Source: Halomonadaceae bacterium (lineage in GTDB: Bacteria; Pseudomonadota; Gammaproteobacteria; Pseudomonadales; Oleiphilaceae). From it: DNA of 38,843 nucleotides. Made by a program: the position numbers and the translations under genes. Under the pieces are notes generated by a model. That model made no database searches. It was not told where the DNA came from and worked only from the letters and a program-made list of their open reading frames with translations. The DNA is taken from assembly GCA_007692645.1 (NCBI GenBank), contig REBR01000259.1:1-38843 (forward strand), in the 5' to 3' direction. Below, piece by piece: positions 15,710 to 24,993 of the stretch; position 1 is the first letter of the stretch; each line of letters begins with the position of its first letter.

Positions 15710-16444
15710 ATGGTGCGTATTACAGTTTTGGCAGTGTGCCTGCTATTTACCAGCCTGGCCCAGGGGCAGACTCGCATTGCCGTGGCCTCCAATTTCGAAC
15801 CTACGGCCCAGGTTCTGGCGGATAATTTTTTTGACGCTAGCGGTGAGCGCCTGACCCTGGTGGAGGGGGGCACTGAGCAGCTGGCCCAGCAGATCCGCCA
15901 GGATGTGGGCTTTGCTGCCTTTATTTCCGGGGACAAGGCCCGGGTTGAGCAGTTGCTGGAAGGGGGCATGGCGGTAGAGGGGACGGACTTTGTTTATGCC
16001 ACCGGCCGCCTGGTGCTGCTGGCGGATAACCCGGAAAATGAGCAAGGTCATGGCCCGGAAGAGATGCTTCGGGAAGAATCCTATCTGAGCCTGGCGATTC
16101 CCCATGCCCGTGAAAGCGCCTACGGCGAGGCCACTGCCAAGGTGCTGGATGAAATGATTGGCTCCCGCTACCGGGTACGCCGGGAAGTGCAGGGCAACTC
16201 CTCTGCCCAGACCTTTCAGTTTCTGCGCAGTGGTTCAGTGGATCTGGGCTTTGTGCCCCTGAGTCTGGTGATCGCCCATGATATTCCCGAGGAGCGTTAC
16301 TGGCTGGTGCCTGACGATATGCATGATCCCCTGGAGCAGGCAGCGGTGCTGATCGATGAAGACAGTGAGGTGGCGCGGAAATTCCTTGAGTACATGCAAA
16401 GTGACGAAGCCCGCCAGATTATTCTGGATGCCGGGTATGAATAA
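15710..16444 (+). CDS. modA: ModA-like periplasmic oxyanion (molybdate)-binding protein
   Basis: A 244-residue periplasmic binding protein with a signal peptide (1-19, cleavage after AQG) and the ModA pattern: IAVASNFEPTAQVLADNF, the second substrate loop AAFISGDKARVEQL, FVYATGRLVLLA, and LGFVPLSLV. It would bind molybdate, or possibly tungstate, in the periplasm. AGGAG lies 7 bases before the ATG. It has no modB or modC neighbour; instead its last 8 bases overlap yfbR. NasA, 20 kb away, needs molybdenum cofactor, so supply of this metal is relevant, but the link is only inferred. Confidence 0.85.
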   Translation: MVRITVLAVCLLFTSLAQGQTRIAVASNFEPTAQVLADNFFDASGERLTLVEGGTEQLAQQIRQDVGFAAFISGDKARVEQLLEGGMAVEGTDFVYATGRLVLLADNPENEQGHGPEEMLREESYLSLAIPHARESAYGEATAKVLDEMIGSRYRVRREVQGNSSAQTFQFLRSGSVDLGFVPLSLVIAHDIPEERYWLVPDDMHDPLEQAAVLIDEDSEVARKFLEYMQSDEARQIILDAGYE

Positions 16445-17030
16445 GGGCACCAGCCCGTTTTTTGCCTATATCGGCCGTTTGCGCTGGATCCGGCGCTGGG
16501 GGCTGATGCGCAATGCCATTGAGGAAGACGTGGCGACCCATTCCTGGGAAGTGGCGGTGCTGGCCCATGGCCTGGCGGTGATACGCAATGCTCATTTCGG
16601 CGGTCAGGTTAACGCCGAGGCAGTGGCCACTGCCGGTCTGTACCATGATGCGGCAGAGGTGATTACCGGGGATATGCCAACGCCGGTGAAATACCACTCA
16701 GCGGTGATGCGCGAAGCGTTCGGGGATATTGAACACAAAGCCCAACAGGAGCTCCTGGCGCTGTTGCCGGATAGTCTGCGGGAACATTTCGCCCCCTGTA
16801 TTCAGGAAGAGGCATGGAGTGCGCAAACCCGGGAGCTGGTGAAGGCCGCGGATCGGTTGGCGGCCTATCTCAAGTGTGAAGCGGAAATACGGGCGGGTAA
16901 CCGGGAGTTTGAACAGGCAGGCCAACAGATTCTGCAACGGTTGCAGCAAGACGCCATTCCGGAAGTCACGTATTTTCTTCAGGTGTTTGCACCGGATTAC
17001 GGCACCAGTCTGGATAACCTGCTTTCCTGA
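16437..17030 (+). CDS. yfbR: 5'-deoxynucleotidase (YfbR)
   Basis: A 197-residue HD-domain phosphohydrolase that removes phosphate from 5'-dNMPs. It parallels E. coli YfbR: FFAYIGRLRWIRRWGLMRNAIEEDV, THSWEVAVLAHGLAVI, the HD motif YHDAAEVITGDMPTPVKY, and KAADRLAAYLKCEAEI. The ATG at 16437 lies inside the end of modA (8-base overlap), indicating coupling. A longer in-frame start at 16356 runs through modA sequence and has no homology. Confidence 0.94.
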   Translation: MNKGTSPFFAYIGRLRWIRRWGLMRNAIEEDVATHSWEVAVLAHGLAVIRNAHFGGQVNAEAVATAGLYHDAAEVITGDMPTPVKYHSAVMREAFGDIEHKAQQELLALLPDSLREHFAPCIQEEAWSAQTRELVKAADRLAAYLKCEAEIRAGNREFEQAGQQILQRLQQDAIPEVTYFLQVFAPDYGTSLDNLLS

Positions 17031-17064
17031 GGGGCTCGGCCCTGCAGCACAGGTACCCGGTTAC

Positions 17065-18042
17065 TCAGGCGCCGTCATCATCTTCTGTTTCATGGCTCAG
17101 GCGGGAATGCACGGCCATGGAACTGGGTAGCTGCTCGCCGACACGGCGGGGAATGCCATCGGCTTTTTCCACCGCCTCATCCAGGTGGGCCCGGTTAAAC
17201 TCGATGCCCGGGTAACGGGACTGGAGTGCGGTTAGCTGGATCTGGGTCTGCTGCCACAGTTTATCCTGTTCTTCAGCGCCCAGTTCCTCTGACTGGCCAT
17301 GGACCTGCAGCCAGACAATGCCATCCTGCACCCCGGCTTTGACCGGTTCCTCCACAATGCGCACCGATGTGCCCCTTTCGACCTCCCACACCAGGGTGCT
17401 GATATCCTCGTTATACATGCGAATACAGCCATGGCTTACCTGCTGGCCGATACCGAAGCGTTTGTTGGTGCCATGAATCAGGTAACCGGCTTCTTCCAGA
17501 AGCAGGGCAAAGGGTCCCAGGGGGTTCTCTGGTCCGGGAGGGATCATTCGCGGCAAAATCTCACCCCGTTCCTCGGCCTGACGGCGCACGGAAGACGGCG
17601 GGTACCAGGCCGGTTGCTCCAGGCGCATGGTGACGTGGGTGTCTGTCAGGGGGGAGGGGTTGTTGCTGGTGCCAATACCCACCGGATAGGTGGTGACCTT
17701 GCCGTCTTTGAAGTGATACAGCCGGTATTCCGACAGATTCACCACAATGCCGTCGTGGGGCGTGGAGGGCAGCAAGTGATGGGTGGGCAGTGTCACGGAG
17801 GTGCCGTCACCGGGTAGCCAGGGGTCCACGCCCGGGTTGGCACGGACCATTTCCAGGTAGCCCAGCCCATAGACTTCCCCCAGGTCGGCGAAGGTGTCTT
17901 CATAAACTGTGTGCAAATGAATGATTTCACCCACCAGCACATCGCCATTGGTCAGACTCATGGTTCGCCCCTGTGCAGTGGGAATGCTGACCAGCAGGCA
18001 CAGCAGAACGAGGGCACAAGGGGGAAGAATAGGTCGCAACAC
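17065..18042 (-). CDS. L,D-transpeptidase (ErfK/YbiS/YkuD family) with LysM-like domain
   Basis: A periplasmic cell-wall enzyme of about 325 residues that cross-links peptidoglycan or attaches lipoprotein through L,D bonds. A signal peptide occupies residues 1-25 (to TAQG). A LysM-like segment lies at 40-87, the YkuD domain at about 97-235 with His190 in IHGTNKRFG and catalytic Cys206 in SHGCIRMY, and an acidic C-terminal tail follows. The start is uncertain: no ATG precedes the signal peptide. GTG at 18042 is chosen because AGAGA lies just upstream and it yields a normal signal peptide; TTG at 18102 is the longest option. It is convergent with yfbR. Confidence 0.88.
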   Translation of the reverse strand: MLRPILPPCALVLLCLLVSIPTAQGRTMSLTNGDVLVGEIIHLHTVYEDTFADLGEVYGLGYLEMVRANPGVDPWLPGDGTSVTLPTHHLLPSTPHDGIVVNLSEYRLYHFKDGKVTTYPVGIGTSNNPSPLTDTHVTMRLEQPAWYPPSSVRRQAEERGEILPRMIPPGPENPLGPFALLLEEAGYLIHGTNKRFGIGQQVSHGCIRMYNEDISTLVWEVERGTSVRIVEEPVKAGVQDGIVWLQVHGQSEELGAEEQDKLWQQTQIQLTALQSRYPGIEFNRAHLDEAVEKADGIPRRVGEQLPSSMAVHSRLSHETEDDDGA

Positions 18043-18171
18043 AGTTATTGTCTCTACAGATACAGATATGAAGAGATTAAAGGTTACCGGGTCCCGGAAC
18101 AAGCCTGACAGCCTTTTCAGACGTGCTGCCGGAACCCTCTGCAGACCCTGTAACGGAATGGTAACCTTTTT

Positions 18172-18603
18172 CTAACGGCGCTGAATGGCTTCGGCGTTTT
18201 TCAGTACCTGCTCAAACACATTCAGGCAGGTCTCAATGTCTTTTTCTGAGACCCCTTCCAGCATCTGGTCCCGCAGCACAGTGGCCCGGGCATCCAGGGT
18301 TTTCATAAAGGCTTCCCCCTGGGGGGTCAGGTGCAGACGGCGGGCGCGGCGGTCTTTTTCACAGGGGCGGCGTTGAATCAGGCGTTGCTGCTCGAGATTG
18401 TCCAGTAACCGCACCAGGGTGGGGTTCTCAATGGCCATCAATTCTGCCAGTTCCCGTTGAGTAACCCCCTCACCCCCACGGTGCAAAGCCACCATGGTGG
18501 TCCACCGTGCCTGGGTGACACCCAGGTCTTTGAGGCGTTCATCTAATAGTTTACGCCAGCGTCGGGCCAGGCGGGCGAGAGAGAAAGGAAACTGTCGGCG
18601 CAT
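18172..18603 (-). CDS. MarR-family transcriptional regulator
   Basis: A 143-residue winged-helix regulator. The DNA-binding region TQRELAELMAIENPTLVRLLDNLEQQ (split here between residues 50 and 75) and the wing CEKDRRARRLHLTPQGEAF are typical, close to the SlyA subgroup. ATG 18603 is used; a GTG six codons upstream is possible. It lies 128 bases downstream of the MFS transporter on the same strand, so the pair may be one unit in which the regulator controls an exporter. No operator palindrome could be identified. Confidence 0.9.
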   Translation of the reverse strand: MRRQFPFSLARLARRWRKLLDERLKDLGVTQARWTTMVALHRGGEGVTQRELAELMAIENPTLVRLLDNLEQQRLIQRRPCEKDRRARRLHLTPQGEAFMKTLDARATVLRDQMLEGVSEKDIETCLNVFEQVLKNAEAIQRR

Positions 18604-18731
18604 GATTGTCGGATTCTCCACAGTGTCTGTCTTAGCGGGTCAGTATTTACTCGCAGACTAATGGATATAAACTAATAATGACAGTATGCTGAAACTATAG
18701 GTATTACTGCGTAGGGGGCGCCTTATTCGGT

Positions 18732-20015
18732 TTAGTAACCGTGTTTGCCCACCAGATCCCCATCAATGTCATCCATGGTTATCGCATTTTCATCATTCCG
18801 TGGGTCCATTTCCGCCATGCCTACAGCGACCTCAGGGGTTGTCATGACAAAGGCTTCCTGGTCTTCCACCGGCACATCCGTAGTGTGGCGGATGCGGTTG
18901 CTCACATACCCCGCCAGCAGGAACAGCATCAGGCTGTTACCCAGAAACAGGCCCCCCGGGCCAAGGCGGTCCATCATCAGGGCCCCTGCCACCGGGCCAA
19001 TGCAGCTGCCAATGCCATAGGCGAGCAACAGTGTGGTACTGGCGCCTACGATTTGGTTGGACTCCATGCGGTCATTGGTGATGGCTACAGCGATGGGGTA
19101 AATGGCCGCGGTCAGGCCTACAAAAAGGGCGCTGGTGAACAGTACCAGGGCCGGCATCAGTTGGCCCAGAAAGGCGGTGGCGAAACTGGCTACCCCGGCG
19201 ACCAGGCTGGTGATAAGCATAATCCGGCGGCGGTCGAAGCGGTCACAAAGCATACCAATGGGCCAGGCCAGTATCATGGCTGCGAGAATCGAGCCGGCCA
19301 TAAAATAGCTGATACGGTCCATGGGCAAGCCAATCTGGCTGGCGTACACCGGCCCCATGGTATAAAACCCGGTAATCAGCATGCCGCAGAGAATGGCCCC
19401 TGCCAGGCCGGTAGCGGCCACTTCATAAATGGCGGGAAAGCCCACCCGTATGCTGGGGCCTATGGCGGGGGCCTCCATGCGGGTAATGGACAGGGGTATC
19501 AGGGCGGCGCTGATAAGAATAGCCGCCAAAGAAAACAGCATGAAATCCGCCGGATTGCCCAGGTTGATCAGTAACTGGCCACCGGCCACGGCAATAAAGA
19601 ACACCACCTGGTAGACCGCAAACAGGGTGGCCCGGTTGCGGTTGGTGGCGCTGGCACTGAACCAGCTTTCAACAATGATCATCAGCCCTGCCATGGCAAA
19701 GCCGCTCACTACCCGCAGGGCGCTCCACAGGTAGGGTTCCACCGCCATGGGGTAAATCAGCGTGGCACAGGCCAGCAGGGCAGAAAAGGCCGCAAAAGCG
19801 CGAATGTGGCCGGCACGGCGAATCACCCGGTCGGCATACAGGGTGCCCACCACAAAGCCTACTGAGTAAAACACCAGTACCCAGCCGATGGTGGCTGTGG
19901 AGAATTGATCGATATTGAGGCGCAGGCCCAGGAGCGTGTTGAGAAATGCGTTGCCACTCACCAGCAGAATCAAGCTGATGATCAGCGCCGACATGGCGAA
20001 TACCACCCGTGTCAT
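18732..20015 (-). CDS. MFS transporter (YcaD-like)
   Basis: A 427-residue membrane protein with twelve predicted helices and the MFS loop signatures (YADRVIRRAGHIRAF after helix 2 and LCDRFDRRRIML after helix 8). The SGFAMAGLMIIVESWF region is typical of the YcaD-type subgroup. The C-terminal 45 residues are hydrophilic and acidic and extend into the cytoplasm. The substrate is unknown; with the neighbouring MarR gene, export of a toxic small molecule is plausible. It is divergent from the ExeM-like nuclease. Confidence 0.9.
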   Translation of the reverse strand: MTRVVFAMSALIISLILLVSGNAFLNTLLGLRLNIDQFSTATIGWVLVFYSVGFVVGTLYADRVIRRAGHIRAFAAFSALLACATLIYPMAVEPYLWSALRVVSGFAMAGLMIIVESWFSASATNRNRATLFAVYQVVFFIAVAGGQLLINLGNPADFMLFSLAAILISAALIPLSITRMEAPAIGPSIRVGFPAIYEVAATGLAGAILCGMLITGFYTMGPVYASQIGLPMDRISYFMAGSILAAMILAWPIGMLCDRFDRRRIMLITSLVAGVASFATAFLGQLMPALVLFTSALFVGLTAAIYPIAVAITNDRMESNQIVGASTTLLLAYGIGSCIGPVAGALMMDRLGPGGLFLGNSLMLFLLAGYVSNRIRHTTDVPVEDQEAFVMTTPEVAVGMAEMDPRNDENAITMDDIDGDLVGKHGY

Positions 20016-20181
20016 TGTTGTTGCTCCGGGAATGCTGGTGAACTGAGGTAGGCACTTCGCTGAAAGCGACTGCCAGAACCGGGTTTACTGAATGGGCGCA
20101 AGTTTAAATGATACTAACCGGGTTAACCAATAAGCACTATCACTAAGGGGCCAATGTGGTCCACGGGCAAGGAGGCAGATA

Positions 20182-21993
20182 ATGCAGCAGGAGTCGACCC
20201 AGCACCGTTGGCGGCAGCGGGGCAAAGCCTGGTTGCCCGTGGCAGCCGGCAGCCTGGCTGGGGTGTATTTTGCCCTTGCGGCCTGGCTTAATCCCCTGGA
20301 GGTGGCGGCAGATGCCCCCTGCGGCGAACCGGGGGTCCTGTTGTCGGCCCTGCAGGGGGAAGTGTCACCCCGCACCGGGGACTGGGTCACTGTGGAGGCG
20401 GTGGTCAGTGCTGATTTTACCCATGAAGACGGTTTTGGCGGCTTTTTCCTGCAGCAACCGGCGGCGGAGGTGGCCCCGGATAAGACCCGCTCCCGGGGGC
20501 TGTTTGTGTATGCTCCGGAGACACAGGTGGTGGTGGGGGAGCGGTTGCGCCTGCGGGGGCAGGTGGGTCAGCACCATGGCATGACCCAGCTCAGCAGAAT
20601 CCAGATTGAGGGGCGCTGCGGCGAGCATGGGGCCCTGACCCCGGTACCGGTGTCCCTGCCGTTAACCGAGGCTCAGCGGCATCGTCTGCAGGGCATGGTG
20701 ATTACCCTGGAGCCACCGATTACGGTCACCGGCAACTATTCACTGGGCCGCTTCGGCACCCTGAAGCTGGCGGATGAACGGCTTTATATCCCCACCCAGT
20801 TGGCGTTACCGGGCCAGGCAGCACAACGGCTGGCAGCAGCGAACAGGGAGCGAATGCTGATACTGGATAACGGCAGTCGGCGGCAGTTTCCTGACCCGGT
20901 TCCTTATCCCCCGGAGGGCCTGACGGCAGAGCGAACGGTACGTACAGGGGATCAGCTGGAGGCGCTAACCGGGGTGCTGGATTACCGCTACGACAACTGG
21001 CGCCTGCAGCCCCTGAGTACACCGCTGTTCAATACCGCTAACCCGCGCCCCCAGGCGCCGCCCGCCCCGGAGGCAGGGCAGCTGCGTCTGGCCGCCTTCA
21101 ATGTGGAAAACTACTTTAACGGCAACCAGGGCTTCCCCACACCCCGGGGAGCCATCAGCCCCCGGGAGCTGGCCCGGCAGGAGGCCAAACTGTCTGCGGT
21201 GTTGAGGGGTTTGCAGGCGGCGGCAGTGGGCCTGGTGGAGGTGGCCAATGATGGCTACGGGGCTGACAGCTCCATTGCCTCCCTGGCGGCCATGGCCGGT
21301 GAGGACTGGGCCTGGGCGACCCCGGAAACCCCCCGCACCGGCTCCGATGAGATCACCAACGGGCTGATTTACGACCGCCGTCAACTGGTCGCCCTGGGCC
21401 CCGCCTTCAGCCCGGAGCACCGGGCTTTTATGGGGGGTAACAGGCCGCCACTGGGGCAGTGGCTGCGCCATAGGCACAGTGGGGTCACGGTGCTGGTGGT
21501 GGTTAACCACTGGAAGTCCAAGCGCTGCGGTAATGCCACCGGGGAGCAGCAGGACCAGAACGATGGCCAGGCCTGCTGGAACCCCCTGCGCCTGGCAGCC
21601 GCGGAGGCGTTGATCCAGTGGCTGGGGACCTTGCCGGAGGCGGCCCATAGCCCGGTGCTGTTACTGGGTGACCTGAACGCCTATGCCCGTGAAGAGCCCC
21701 TGCAGCGGTTGGCGGCGGCGGGCTTCACCAATCTATTGGCAGAGCAGCAACCGCCCCCCCACAGTTATGTGTTTATGGGCCAGTCCGGCACGCTGGACTA
21801 TGCTCTGGGGAACCCGCCGTTGCTGGCCTTGCTGGAACAGGTTCAGCTCTGGGGAATCAATGGGGATGAACCGCCGCTGCTGGATTACCGCCTGGGGGGT
21901 AAAACCCGGGAACAGCGGCAGCAGCTATTCAGTGATTCTCCCTGGCGATCATCAGACCATGACCCGATATGGGTGGATATCCGGCCTAATTAG
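20182..21993 (+). CDS. ExeM/NucH-type extracellular endonuclease
   Basis: A 603-residue protein. An N-terminal hydrophobic segment (about 16-36) acts as a signal or anchor. An OB-fold region of the nuclease-associated type (about 55-150) follows, then an endonuclease/exonuclease/phosphatase domain from about 295 to the end. Catalytic motifs are visible in order: FNVENYFN, GLVEVANDG, VVNHWKSKRCG, LLLGDLNAYAREEP, the DYALGN segment and SSDHDPIWVDI. Homologues degrade extracellular DNA for phosphate acquisition or biofilm dispersal. Shewanella ExeM carries a C-terminal sorting tail that is absent here, as the protein ends right after the catalytic DHDP motif. An AGGAGG site precedes the ATG. Confidence 0.9.
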   Translation: MQQESTQHRWRQRGKAWLPVAAGSLAGVYFALAAWLNPLEVAADAPCGEPGVLLSALQGEVSPRTGDWVTVEAVVSADFTHEDGFGGFFLQQPAAEVAPDKTRSRGLFVYAPETQVVVGERLRLRGQVGQHHGMTQLSRIQIEGRCGEHGALTPVPVSLPLTEAQRHRLQGMVITLEPPITVTGNYSLGRFGTLKLADERLYIPTQLALPGQAAQRLAAANRERMLILDNGSRRQFPDPVPYPPEGLTAERTVRTGDQLEALTGVLDYRYDNWRLQPLSTPLFNTANPRPQAPPAPEAGQLRLAAFNVENYFNGNQGFPTPRGAISPRELARQEAKLSAVLRGLQAAAVGLVEVANDGYGADSSIASLAAMAGEDWAWATPETPRTGSDEITNGLIYDRRQLVALGPAFSPEHRAFMGGNRPPLGQWLRHRHSGVTVLVVVNHWKSKRCGNATGEQQDQNDGQACWNPLRLAAAEALIQWLGTLPEAAHSPVLLLGDLNAYAREEPLQRLAAAGFTNLLAEQQPPPHSYVFMGQSGTLDYALGNPPLLALLEQVQLWGINGDEPPLLDYRLGGKTREQRQQLFSDSPWRSSDHDPIWVDIRPN

Positions 21994-22084
21994 AAAGTAG
22001 TCCTTTGCTTACATCTAGTTAGGACATCCCCTAAGCATCAGGGCTGGCAGGAAAAATACCGATGGTACTGATTCTGCCAGAGGC

Positions 22085-22111
22085 TGGACAATGCTGTAAA
22101 AAGTCTATAAT
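22085..22111 (+). promoter_or_regulatory. Possible sigma-70 promoter of the GGDEF-EAL gene
   Basis: A perfect TATAAT is at 22106-22111, and TGGACA at 22085-22090 (five of six to TTGACA) is spaced by only 15 bases, shorter than ideal. The start codon is about 48 bases downstream of the -10. Confidence 0.45.
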
Positions 22112-22158
22112 GAATGGTTACTGTTTTTTTATGATTTAGAACCAGAGCCGATATCGCC

Positions 22159-24462
22159 ATGAATAACAAGAAGCCGGCGCCACTGGATTCTGCCTCGTTA
22201 GCTGTGCCGCTGATGTTTCGCCAGGGTCCCAGCCTGATTGCCCTGGGATACCTGTTGCTGGGGGTGCTCTGGATTGTATTCAGTGATGCGTTTGTGGAGG
22301 CCACGGACCTTGGATACCGGGTACAGACCTGGAAAGGGCTGGGTTACGTGGCTGCTACCGCGGTGCTGTTATACGGCGCCATGCAGATGCTTTACCGGAT
22401 GATGCAGCAGAGCCAGGAGCGCCTGTTCCGGGCACAGCGCATTGCCGGTCTGGGTGACTGGGGTCTGGACAGAAGCAACAGAGCTCTGAGCGGCTCTCCG
22501 GAGCTGTATCAGTTGCTGGGGGTGGCACCGGCCAAGTTGCAGAGCTGGGATCAGTTCAGGGCGTTATTCCGGCAGCAGGACCAGGGCAGGCTGGATGCCC
22601 TGCTGGAGCCGGAAGGCCAGAGCAATGTCCAGAGCATGCTCGAATGCCAGTTAGCCGGGGAGGGCCACCAGCGCTGGTTTCAGCTGCGGGTAGAGTCCGG
22701 CTGTAGTCAGCAGGTGGCAGGTACTCTTTTGGACATTACCCGCCAGCGGGGGTTGATGGATGCGGTGCTGGAGCGTGAAGCCCGTTTCGCTGAAATGGCC
22801 CGGCATATTCCGGAAGTCTTCTGGATCTATGAGCCGGAGCAACAGTGCATTACCTATGTCAGCCCGGCCTTTGAAAAAATCTGGCAGTATACCCCTGAGG
22901 AGCTGGCCCTGGACCCTGCCCTGTGGATGGCTTCAGTGCACCCGGATGACCGGGAACAGGTTCGCCAACGCACCGCACAGAACCTAACCGATGCCCGCCC
23001 CTGCAGTGGTGAATACCGTATTCACCGGGCCGATGGCCAGTGGCGCTGGGTCCATGACCGCACATACCCCATTTGTGATGAACAGGGGGTGCTGTTGCGA
23101 ATCGTAGGGGTCACCCAGGACGTTACCGAAGAGCATTACCATCAGCAGGCCTTGTACCAGGCTGCCCACTATGACGGCCTGACCGGGCTGCCCAACCGGG
23201 TGCTGTTTCATGAACGGCTGGAACATCAGTGTCTGGAAACGTCTCATGAGCATCGCTCTGCCCTGTTTTTTATCGACTTGGACCGGTTCAAGACCATCAA
23301 CGATTCCATGGGCCACAGTGCCGGTGATGAGCTGTTACGCCAGGTGGCACAGCGGCTGCAGGAAGTGTTGTTGGGGCGGGGCTTTATTGCCCGCCTGGGG
23401 GGGGATGAATTTGCCGTGCTGTTATCCCGCCAGTCAGATTTTGAGCAGCATGAGAAAGTGGCTAGGGATCTGATTTGCGCCCTGTCACGCCCCTATCTGA
23501 TCCAGCAGCAGACTTCTTATGTGACGGTGAGCATGGGTATTGCCCTGTATCCCGCGGATGGCAGTGACCCGGAGACCTTGCTGAAAAATGCCGACATGGC
23601 CATGTACAGTGCCAAGGCAGAGGGCCGTAACACCTACACCTATTTTCACCATGAGCGGGCCAGCGCTTCCACTGACCGCATGCACCTGGAGATGGATATT
23701 CACCGGGCCGTGGAGCGGGGCGAGTTTGAGTTGTATTACCAGGCCCAGTTCACCGTAGATGACCGCAGTCTGGTGGGGGCTGAATGCCTGCTGCGCTGGC
23801 ACCACCCCCAGCGGGGCATGATTTCCCCGGTGGAGTTTATCCCGTTACTGGAAGAAACCGGTCTGATCCAGCGGGTCGGGCTATGGGTGATTGAAGAGGC
23901 GTGCCGCCAGCTACAGGCCTGGTGTCAGTGGGGTCTGAGGGACTTTATCCTGGCGGTGAATGTCTCTGCCCGCCAGCTCAACGACGAGCAGCTGCCGGCC
24001 CACATTGCCCATTTGCTGGAAGTCTATCAGGTACCGGGCAATATGCTGGAGCTTGAGCTCACAGAGAGCTCCCTGATGCAGGAACCTGCCCATGCCCTGC
24101 GCTTATTTACCGAGTTGCGGGCAATGGGCGTGCGCATCGCCATCGACGATTTTGGTACCGGCTACTCCAGCCTGAATTACCTCAAGCAGTTTGCCCCGGA
24201 TCTGCTGAAGATCGACAAAAGCTTTGTGGACGGGATCGCCGGTGATGATAAAGACCGGGCGATTCTCTTCGCCATTATCAATCTGGCCCACACCCTGGAT
24301 ATCTGCGTGATTGCAGAAGGGGTGGAGCTGGAAGAGCAGATGACCAGCCTGAGCCACGGCAAGTGCGACTGGGTTCAGGGCTTCCTGATGGCCAGGCCGC
24401 AACCCGCTGGCGTGTTTGTGCCCTGGTTGCAGCAGCAGCGTCTTTTAACCGGGGTCAACTGA
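22159..24462 (+). CDS. Membrane-anchored PAS-GGDEF-EAL cyclic-di-GMP protein
   Basis: A 767-residue signalling protein. Two N-terminal membrane helices (about 25-45 and 57-78) are followed by a PAS-like region (90-200), a PAS/PAC domain (about 205-325, ending VGVTQDVTEEH), a GGDEF domain (about 335-490, with the intact active motif RLGGDEF near 412) and an EAL domain (about 500-755). The EAL signature reads ECL near residue 540, while ELTESSLM, IDDFGTGYSSLNYL, KIDKSFV and IAEGVE are all present. It is therefore probably able to make and perhaps degrade cyclic-di-GMP. It would link a sensed signal to biofilm or motility, and sits beside an extracellular nuclease gene. Confidence 0.93.
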   Translation: MNNKKPAPLDSASLAVPLMFRQGPSLIALGYLLLGVLWIVFSDAFVEATDLGYRVQTWKGLGYVAATAVLLYGAMQMLYRMMQQSQERLFRAQRIAGLGDWGLDRSNRALSGSPELYQLLGVAPAKLQSWDQFRALFRQQDQGRLDALLEPEGQSNVQSMLECQLAGEGHQRWFQLRVESGCSQQVAGTLLDITRQRGLMDAVLEREARFAEMARHIPEVFWIYEPEQQCITYVSPAFEKIWQYTPEELALDPALWMASVHPDDREQVRQRTAQNLTDARPCSGEYRIHRADGQWRWVHDRTYPICDEQGVLLRIVGVTQDVTEEHYHQQALYQAAHYDGLTGLPNRVLFHERLEHQCLETSHEHRSALFFIDLDRFKTINDSMGHSAGDELLRQVAQRLQEVLLGRGFIARLGGDEFAVLLSRQSDFEQHEKVARDLICALSRPYLIQQQTSYVTVSMGIALYPADGSDPETLLKNADMAMYSAKAEGRNTYTYFHHERASASTDRMHLEMDIHRAVERGEFELYYQAQFTVDDRSLVGAECLLRWHHPQRGMISPVEFIPLLEETGLIQRVGLWVIEEACRQLQAWCQWGLRDFILAVNVSARQLNDEQLPAHIAHLLEVYQVPGNMLELELTESSLMQEPAHALRLFTELRAMGVRIAIDDFGTGYSSLNYLKQFAPDLLKIDKSFVDGIAGDDKDRAILFAIINLAHTLDICVIAEGVELEEQMTSLSHGKCDWVQGFLMARPQPAGVFVPWLQQQRLLTGVN

Positions 24463-24993
24463 CCCTGCCATCACCCGGTCATGGTTCACCTTGATGCGAC
24501 TGGCAGCCCCAGGGCCGCCGGCATGGGTGCACAGGGTTGCCAGTAGCGCCAGTACCGGTCTGGCAGCCTCAAAATCCGCCAGCTGGCCGCTGGCCCAGAG
24601 TTCCAGCTCACCCCGGGCTGCCTGGGCCACAGTGCCGGCTACCGGTGCCTCCAGGTAGCGCCCCCCGGCCCGGGCTACCCGGGCGTGCAATGCCGGGGCA
24701 TCTTCCGGCTGGTGGCTGGTCAAATCCACAATCAGCCGGTCTTCCAGGTCACCCGCCAGTAAACCGTCCTTGCCCCCCAGCACGGCATTCACCGTGGCGG
24801 TGTCTGCCAGGGCAAGCAAAATAAGACTGCTGGAGCGCTGTAAAAGTTCCGCCGGGGTGTTTACCGTCTCGTGACCCTGAGAAAGTGGTCTTGAAATTGT
24901 GCGGTTGTACACAGTTACCGCATGTTCCTGCTGACGCAATCGGGCCGCAACCGCAGCCCCCAGATTACCGAAACCAATCAGTCCAATTGTCAT
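24445..24993 (-). pseudogene. C-terminally truncated beta-hydroxyacid dehydrogenase (6-phosphogluconate dehydrogenase/HIBADH family)
   Basis: A 182-residue frame that contains only the NAD-binding half of the 3-hydroxyisobutyrate dehydrogenase family. It has GLIGFGNLGAAVAARL at the start, VDLTSHQP near residue 92, EAPVAGTVAQAARGEL near 118 and the catalytic lysine segment GPGAASRIKVNHD near 165. Whole members are about 290 residues; the helical C-terminal domain is missing, and the frame ends about 12 residues after the lysine. Its last 18 bases overlap the end of the convergent GGDEF-EAL gene, which suggests a rearrangement removed the rest. It may be translated but is unlikely to be a normal dehydrogenase. 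Confidence 0.75.
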
